Assembly (NCBI GenBank): GCA_016946835.1
Contig: JACVTC010000053.1
Span: forward strand, 1 to 64,000
Direction of reading: 5' to 3'
Origin: Neocallimastix lanati (nom. inval.)
Taxonomy: Eukaryota > Neocallimastigomycota > Neocallimastigomycetes > Neocallimastigales > Neocallimastigaceae
DNA length: 64,000 nt
Below the pieces are notes generated by a model that was not told the DNA's origin, did no database searches, and was given only the letters and a program-made list of their open reading frames with translations. The position numbers were made by a program, and so were the translations under genes. Of this stretch, positions 56,998-64,000 are shown in pieces (the first letter of the stretch is position 1; each line of letters opens with the position of its first letter).

Positions 56998-57665
56998 TAA
57001 TAATAATAATAATAATAACAATAATAATAATAATAATAATAACAAAAAAATATATATATATTTATATATATAATTATATAATATAAATTATATGCATTAG
57101 CATATAATTTAAATACCACCTCATCTCAATACTTTTTAATATTTAATTATTAATTAAATGAAAAGGTAAATAACTAAAAATAAAAATAAAAATAAAATAT
57201 TCCTTTTTTTTTTATTTTATTTTATTTTATTTTATTTTATTTTATGATTCACTCGAAATTTAAAAAATAGATCATCATTTATTTAATAAATTAATAAAAA
57301 TAAATAAAACTAAAAAAAAAAAAAGTCCAAGGTAGTTAAGAATTAATTAATAAAATAAAGACATAATAATAGTATTGATTAATTAATATAAAAAAATATT
57401 TTTTTTATTTTTATTTAATACCATGAATAAAAAAAAAAGATTATCTCTTTAAAACTAGTTTAAAAAATATTTTAAAAAAAAAAAATTTTTTTTTTTAATA
57501 TTTAAAAAATATTGTTTTTTATGGTGAAAAAGTATAATATTATATATATCATGAACGATGAATTTTTTTTTTTTTTTAAAGACATCTTATTAATTTTACA
57601 ATATTTGTAATGGGGACTTTATCATAAATACGAATTATTCTTTTACATTAAAATCTACCTGCAAT

Positions 57666-57710
<45 letters not shown>

Positions 57711-57759
57711 ATCTATTCAATAAATAATTGAATGATAAACTTTGTAAAAATAATAGTTT

Positions 57760-57810
<51 letters not shown>

Positions 57811-58436
57811 TAAATCTATTAATTAAGAATTTTTTTTTTTTGGAAGTAATCCATTTTATTCATTTAATTAGTAGTTGAAATAATAAATCTAAATGACGAT
57901 ACGATCTTGCTATCTCCATAAAGCATTTGATATCTCCATATTTGTTAATTATTAAAGGAATAGGACTTTAGTGAAATTCATGATATGAGTGAACATTTCA
58001 ATAAATTCTTTCTTTTATTTTTTTTAATTAATAGTACTTTTTTTTTTTTTTTTTTTTTTTTTTCTGTTTTTATCGCTAAATCTTATTGAAATTATACATT
58101 TTGTTGAAACTTCACCCATTTTTTTTTTTTTAAAAATTATAATATATTTATATTTTTTTTTTAAAGTTAGATAATCAAAAATAATCATTAAATTCTTTTT
58201 TCAATTTCCTTTTTTTAATTTATTTATTTCTCCGTTGAAAGCAATTTGATTTAAGAGTTCCATATATACATGCAAAAATTTTAAATATGAAATAAAAATA
58301 AAGTGATTGAGGATGATGAGCATATATAATTTTTTTTCTCTTTTATTTAAAGAAGTAAGTGGTTTTGTTTTTCTTTTTCCAAAACAAATTTATTTTTAAT
58401 TTTTTTCTTTTTATTTATGTTTTTTATTAAATTATT
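56931..58436. other. Gene-free stretch with extreme T homopolymers
   Basis: (AAT)n/(AAC) tract right after the SH3 gene (56957-57044), (TTTTA)n at 57206-57244, T runs of 30-50 bases at 57666-57702 and 57757-57808. No gene seen. Confidence 0.6.
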
Positions 58437-58700
58437 ATGATCGAAAGAAAAAGAGGAGACCATTTTTCAAATTCCAATTCAATATGATCCTTCATTTTAA
58501 GCAATAGTAATCCTTCATTTTAAGCAATAGTAGATTGAGTCATTGATGTCATCGAAGGAGAAGAAAAATTCATTACCCTTTTATTAAAAGAATTTTCAAG
58601 ATTAGTTTTAAATGAAGACCATTTAATAATCTCTAATCTAATAAGGAACAAAAACTATTATCATCACGTAACTAAAGAAATGAAATAAGAGTAACTTTTA
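58437..58700 (+). pseudogene. Possible coding remnant, unrecognised
   Basis: MIERKRGDHFSNSNSI and, after stops, VIDVIEGEEKFITLLLKEFS and RLVLNEDHLIISNLIRNKNY-YHHVTKEMK in one frame (about 58537-58690). A 22-bp direct repeat (TCCTTCATTTTAAGCAATAG) lies between them. Residue use is protein-like, but no family is recognised. Confidence 0.25.
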
Positions 58701-60159
58701 CAGAATGTACAAATAAAGGAATTAAAATTAATACAACTCATTATTTATTATACCCTATAATAAGTTCCAAAGTAATCTAATTTTTTTTATATTGTTACGC
58801 TTACACAAAAATTTTATGTAACGAAAGTGTTATTTTAAAATGTTATTAATTTTTTATTCATTTTATTAAATTTATTTTTTTTTTGTTTATTTGTGATTGT
58901 AATTCAATAAGAATAAATTTTATAAAATTTCAGTAATAAAGTTATATCCTAAGGTCTCAATTATGATATCAAGACAGAATGCTAGTTTTGGTTATCGTTG
59001 TCGAAAGACAAATTTTTTTTTTTTTTTTTAGATAAAGTAAAAAAGAAAGCAAGAAGAAACTAAACTTTAAAAAAAAAAAATTTTTTTTTTATCACTTTAC
59101 TTAATAGACTGAATCTTACTCATTAGCTAAGAATCAGAAGTCAAAAAGTTAAAAGTATATTTCATTAGGTATCATCCAAAGAAAGTGCACCCATTTAACT
59201 AGATTTAAATATTCATCCATCCCTCCATGAATTTTTTTTTCTTAATTAATTATATATATATATATTAAATATATATATATATTAAATATTTAAATTATTG
59301 GGTTAAGCAATAAGTTAGTTGATTTATTGATTAAATATTAATTTTTATTTTCTAATCTAATAAAATTATTTTAAAAATTATTATTAAAAATTTAAATTAA
59401 TTACATAATATATATATATAAATATAATTTTTTCAATTAATATTATTAATTATGTTAAGAGTCAGGAATTTATGGTTTATAATTATGTCAATTTTATTAT
59501 AATAATTTATGATTAAGAGTTGCTAGCATTAAAATATTATAAACTAAATGTTTTTTAAATTAATACGTTGTGGTTTATACATTAATTATTTTACAATATA
59601 TTTCATTACATATGAAGCTAATTTTTCATACATTTCACATATTCTAACAAATTAAATATAAGAAAAAAATTTTAAACTAAAATTTATAATGGAAAAATAA
59701 ATATTTTATATATTATAAATTTAATTTATATATAAATATTTAAATAATGAAGAATATTTATATAACTTTTATTTTTGTAATATATAAATTTAATTATTTA
59801 AAAAATAAAATGGAAATTTTTTATAAATTTTATTAATATTTTAATATTGAAAAGCGTGTATATATATGAAAAATTTAAATTTTATCCAACTATTAATTTT
59901 AATTAAATAGATAAGAAAGTATCAAACCAAAAACTATGATTAAAAAATAAAAATTTTATATATTACAAATTCAATTTATATATAAATATTTAAATAATGA
60001 AGAATATTTATTTAACTTTTATATAAATAAAATATATAATAAATGAATTTATGATAAAAATTATATGTATACATTTTTATTAGAAGTTGAAAATTATTTT
60101 TAATAACAATATATAATAATAAATAATATTTTCATAATGTATAATATTTAATATTTTAA
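58701..60159. other. Gene-free stretch left of the HMG2 arm
   Basis: No coding found. An imperfect direct repeat of about 85 bp (59690-59775 and 59938-60022; ATAAATATTTAAATAATGAA-GAATATTTAT in both) is the only larger structure. Confidence 0.55.
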
Positions 60160-62400
60160 ATTTAATTTTAATGTATTATACTGGTTGACATTTTATTATT
60201 ATATATGTTTATTAAATCAATTCAATTAAATTTTATCATTAAAAATATTTTATGATATATAGGATTTATTATAAATATTTAATTAAAAAATATTGGATAC
60301 CAAAGAAATCCATTGAAACTTTTTCAGAAATATATTATAAATTTTATTAACTTTAATTTGATTCATTCTATTATGAGTGATTTTCATAAAAAAAAACAAA
60401 GTACGATATATTAATTCACATATTTTTTCTTTATATTAAAGTAATATATTCAAATATTAAATATATTAATATTATTTAATAATTATATTCTTTGAACAAT
60501 TTACTTTAAAATGATATAAAATTTATAAAAGGAATATTATTAAATATGTTGCGAAAATAGGTAAAGAAAATGACTACTTTTATTGCTTTTTTGATTAATT
60601 TATTAATAAATTTTATGAAATTTCAAAATTAATTAATGATTTTTCAAATTTTTTCAATTTTTATTATTCGAATATTTAAGATGAATAAAGTATGAAACTT
60701 TAAAATGTTTATCCAACTTTATTTTTTAACTTAATTTATTATTAAATTTCATTAAATTTTTAATTAAAAATGTATTTTTTAATTAAAATGTTCTTCTCCA
60801 TTTTTTTTCAAAAAAAAAAAAAAAAAAAAGTGAAATTAAAAAAAACAAAGAAAAGTTCTATATTTATTTTTTTTTAAAAAAAGAATTCCTTAAAAAAAGT
60901 ATTTCTTTGCAAAGTATTTATTTTTATAATATTGAATTTCAAAATGGAAAATTATGAATATTATACAGGTAACTAATTTTAAATATTATTTATTAAATGC
61001 AAAATTCAAAATTTAAAATATTACTTTAAAAAAAAAATCATTAATTAGAAAATATAAATTAATAAATCATTTTTTTTTTTTATTTTTTATTTTTTTTTTT
61101 TTTTTTTTTTTTTTTGTTAAATTGTGCTTTTCAATTAATTATCTTTAGAAAACCTATTACAAAATCAATTAATTAATTCAAATTTAATAGAAAGTAATTC
61201 ATATAATTTATATTATTTATTTTACTTGTATTTTTTATATATAAATTGTTTTATTTAATATTTAATTTTTAAATAATTTTTTGTTTTACATAAAATCATA
61301 ACTAGATATTCCAATATATCAAAATATTCAAATACCTATTGAATATAATATTCCTAAACTGTTTAATTTCAATAAATATGATAATTATATTAATTATTGT
61401 GGATTATTTCCATTAAATATTAATAATAATATTAATGATAATTTTAATATTATTAATAATTCTAATATTATTAATAATTCTAATATTATTAACAATGATA
61501 TTATTATTAATAATGTACTCACCACAAATAATATTCTTACAAATGATAATATACTCAATACCATTAATACTAATAATATATTACCATATAACGACTTATT
61601 CTCTATTAGTGATATATTAACTACAGATAATGTCAATTATACTTCCAATGATAATATAAATTATACAATAAATAATGATGGAGTATTAAATAATTCTATT
61701 TCTGACATATTGAAACAAACCAATAATCTCAATGGAGAAGAATTACTTGAATATCTAGAAAATCAATCTAAAGAGGTTGTTGATATTCTACTTCAATTTA
61801 ATGTTAATAATATATTGAGCAAACTGAAGAGTATCTTTTTGACGACAGTATTCCGTCTTAAAGGGAAAACTTCACATTCAAATGATGTACCAAGACCTCT
61901 CAATGCTTATATGATTTATCGAAAAAGAAATCTACATCAAATTCTTGAAAAACACAAAGAAATCAAAACACAAAATGAAGTCAATATAATAATTGGAAAA
62001 ATATGGAAAGAAGAAAAGGAGACTATTAAAAGTGAATATAAATCTAAAGCTGAAATTCATAAATTAATTCATTCCTATTTGTAAGTTTCTTTCTATCTTT
62101 TAAAAATATATAGATTTAAATTACATATGTTGATAATTCATTAAAATTAAAATAATTTTTTTAATTTTTTATTAATAATTATTAATTATAAAATAATTTA
62201 ATTTTTATTTTTTTTTTTTTTTATAGATTTCCTAATTATAAATTTAAAAATAATAAAGGAAAAAATAAATATAAGTATAATAAATATTCTTTAATAACAG
62301 GGCTGAAGCCAAAGGAATCTCATTATAAAATATTAGAAAGAAAAATTAAACTTCATAAAAATTTAATAAATAAAATTAAAAATACAAGGAAAAATTAAAT
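60160..62400 (+). repeat. Right arm of inverted duplication containing HMG2
   Basis: Reverse complement of 48426-50690 with many small differences. It includes the complete HMG2 gene and about 0.8 kb upstream of it. Confidence 0.85.
60944..62398 (+). CDS. HMG-box protein, three exons (HMG2)
   Basis: Exons 60944-60968 (MENYEYYT plus one base), 61306-62080, 62227-62398; introns of 337 bp (GTAACT...ACTAG) and 146 bp (GTAAGT...TATAG). Product 323 residues, TAA stop. Same order as HMG1: DIPIYQNIQIPIEYNIPKLF, an Asn/Ile-rich part (shorter than in HMG1), EELLEYLENQSKEVVDILLQ, HMG box about 202-276 (RPLNAYMIYRKRN, NEVNIIIGKIWKEE, HSYLFPNYKFKN) and a basic tail ending KNTRKN. Both splice events keep the frame and are conserved in HMG1, which strongly supports the model. 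The two copies are intact, with substitutions in the box (HLILDQHKKI against HQILEKHKEI). Probable nuclear DNA-binding regulator; mating-type or other developmental roles are possible for this class in fungi but not shown here. Confidence 0.88.
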
Positions 62401-62605
62401 TATATAAAAAAAATTGTATTTTATTTTTAATAATAAAAAAAGATATCAAATTAAAAAACCAAATAATACAAATTTTAAAAATATTTTATGAATATGTATA
62501 TTTTTATTTATATACTAAATTATTTATTAAATAAAAAGAAATTTTTTTTTATGAATTTAATTTATCTTTTAGTATTGAAATATATGTAATTATAATTTAT
62601 AATTT

Positions 62606-62622
62606 AATCCAATAAATAATAA
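62606..62622. repeat. 17-bp direct repeat, left copy
   Basis: AATCCAATAAATAATAA, identical to 62822-62838, bracketing the G+C-rich insert. It looks like a target-site duplication of the length typical for target-primed retroposons. Confidence 0.8.
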
Positions 62623-62821
62623 AACAAAACATAGACTTGCACATATGGGTACCCATCTCCCATATGGCCATACAGTTATTAAATAACTGTAAGGTGATGA
62701 GTTATTGGCATACTGTATAAGCTTTGCCGCTCTCAATCGTCGTGACACACTGCCCGGAGATGCATTCCTAACGTTCCTACATACATCTCTAATGACCACG
62801 AGCATCAGAACGGAATCATTA
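62623..62821. mobile_element. G+C-rich 199-bp insert, possible SINE-like retroposon
   Basis: Between identical 17-bp repeats, with base composition quite unlike anything else in the window (CATATGGGTACCCATCTCCC, CGTCGTGACACACTGCCCGG). It contains a perfect palindrome ACAGTTATTAAATAACTGT. On the minus strand a frame is open across the insert and its left flank (62590-62805), but it has no family similarity I recognise. No clear pol III A or B box, no poly-A tail. Alternatives: a fragment of a structural RNA gene, or a short LINE end. Confidence 0.45.
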
Positions 62822-62838
62822 AATCCAATAAATAATAA
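62822..62838. repeat. 17-bp direct repeat, right copy
   Basis: Identical to 62606-62622. Confidence 0.8.
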
Positions 62839-63299
<461 letters not shown>

Positions 63300-63369
63300 T
63301 TTTATTAATTATTTTAATACTATAACAAAAGCTTTCTATTAAAATGCATAATAAATCATCTCGAAGACC

Positions 63370-64000
63370 TTAAAATTCAATCACAGTATCTAATTGGATC
63401 ATAGACTCAGGAGCATCACTACATGTCACAAACTCCATTAGTCTCTTAAAAGAATACTAATAAATGTAATGAAAACAAATCCTTACAAAAAAGCGAAATT
63501 GTGACATCCACTATCTATGGTTCCTTCACTGGATATGCTAATAATACTAAAAATCATGAATAAAGTATTTCACATACCAAACATCACAAATAATATCATG
63601 TCATATCATTAAGTAAACTTATTAAACATAATTATAAAGTCGTCTTATCTCAACCATTATAATAAAGTTTTTTTTGCTTCTTTATTTAATCAGCATGGGA
63701 AAAAAAATGACTAATAACCCATCTAATGGTCATAATATTTTCAAAATATGGCTTTCAAATAGCGTATATAACTTCAATGTTCGAAAACATACGCCTATAT
63801 CATCTATCTTCTCTTTCAAAAGCTGACAAAATAAACCTATGGCATAGACAACTTGGCCATTATAACATCAACAAGATTCGTAACAAAATTATCCAAAAAA
63901 AAAAAAAAAAATTAAAATTCCATCTAGATTGTCAAATCTGTTCACATTCAAAATTAAAAAAATTTTTTTTTTTCCACACAAAAAAAATTCAACACAACAA
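63370..64000 (+). pseudogene. Ty1/copia protease and integrase N-terminus (element E, cut by window edge)
   Basis: SNWIIDSGASLHVTNSISLL is the copia protease active site (DSGAS), interrupted soon after by TAA. In further frames FTGYANNTKN and then LWHRQLGHYNINKIRNKI with DCQICSHSKLKK form the GAG-pre-integrase HHCC zinc region. Several stops and a poly-A insertion (63895-63911) break the frame. The lineage differs from A/B. The element continues beyond the window. Confidence 0.85.

Noticed and set aside
56922-57119. Tyr-rich small protein on minus
   Set aside because: Antisense of the (AAT)n tract behind the ankyrin-SH3 gene.
62590-62805. 71-residue minus frame over the G+C-rich insert as a gene
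   Set aside because: The frame depends on one random start codon, crosses the insert border into A/T flank, and shows no family features; treated as an insert of unknown type instead.

Overview
The window is overwhelmingly A/T, with many long A or T homopolymers, (AT)n and (AAT)n tracts, Lys/Asn/Glu/Ile-rich proteins and GT-AG introns. Together with secreted CotH-family proteins ending in Glu-Pro-Thr repeats, a SOX/MAT-type HMG box, ankyrin and SH3 proteins and degenerate Ty1/copia and Ty3/gypsy elements, this best fits a fungus of the anaerobic gut-fungus type (Neocallimastigomycota). That assignment is inference. Nothing looks bacterial or viral.

Layout. 1-6190 holds retrotransposon debris: a copia 3' end with its LTR, a gypsy integrase fragment next to a truncated LTR, and a copia integrase fragment (minus strand). 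6190-31500 is an array of related cassettes of about 3 kb, each with an ankyrin/coiled-coil gene and shared flanks; they run leftward left of about 9.8 kb and rightward right of about 12.3 kb. The middle is broken up by a complete but dead copia element (12736-17454, 5-bp target duplication GTTAT), an inverted partial duplicate of that same insertion (9777-12273), and a younger LTR element (18115-22625) with no recognisable pol that carries fragments of apparent cellular genes on both strands. The right side keeps one intact ankyrin/coiled-coil gene (26261-27493), one with a membrane-anchor tail (28981-30186), one with a homopolymer frameshift (23053-24751) and a decayed remnant.

31500-47700 is a CotH region: two intact secreted CotH-like genes (33964-35745 and 39902-41815), a truncated third (47397-47607), shared TATA-type promoters, an inverted repeat around the first gene, an ankyrin pseudogene and a gypsy gag remnant. 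48426-62400 is framed by two inverted copies of a three-exon HMG-box gene. Between them lies a 1069-residue protein with four ankyrin repeats and six SH3 domains (53721-56930). The right edge has an unusual G+C-rich insertion between 17-bp direct repeats, a long (ATT)n tract and the start of another copia pol.

The main connecting theme is a protein family. The cassette proteins and the six-SH3 protein share an N-terminal array of 39-residue ankyrin repeats and then a conserved segment of about 60 residues, after which the C-termini differ completely: 21-residue coiled-coil repeats plus a terminal ankyrin, a membrane anchor, or six SH3 domains. The second theme is repeated inverted duplication, at the copia site, around CotH1 and for the HMG pair.
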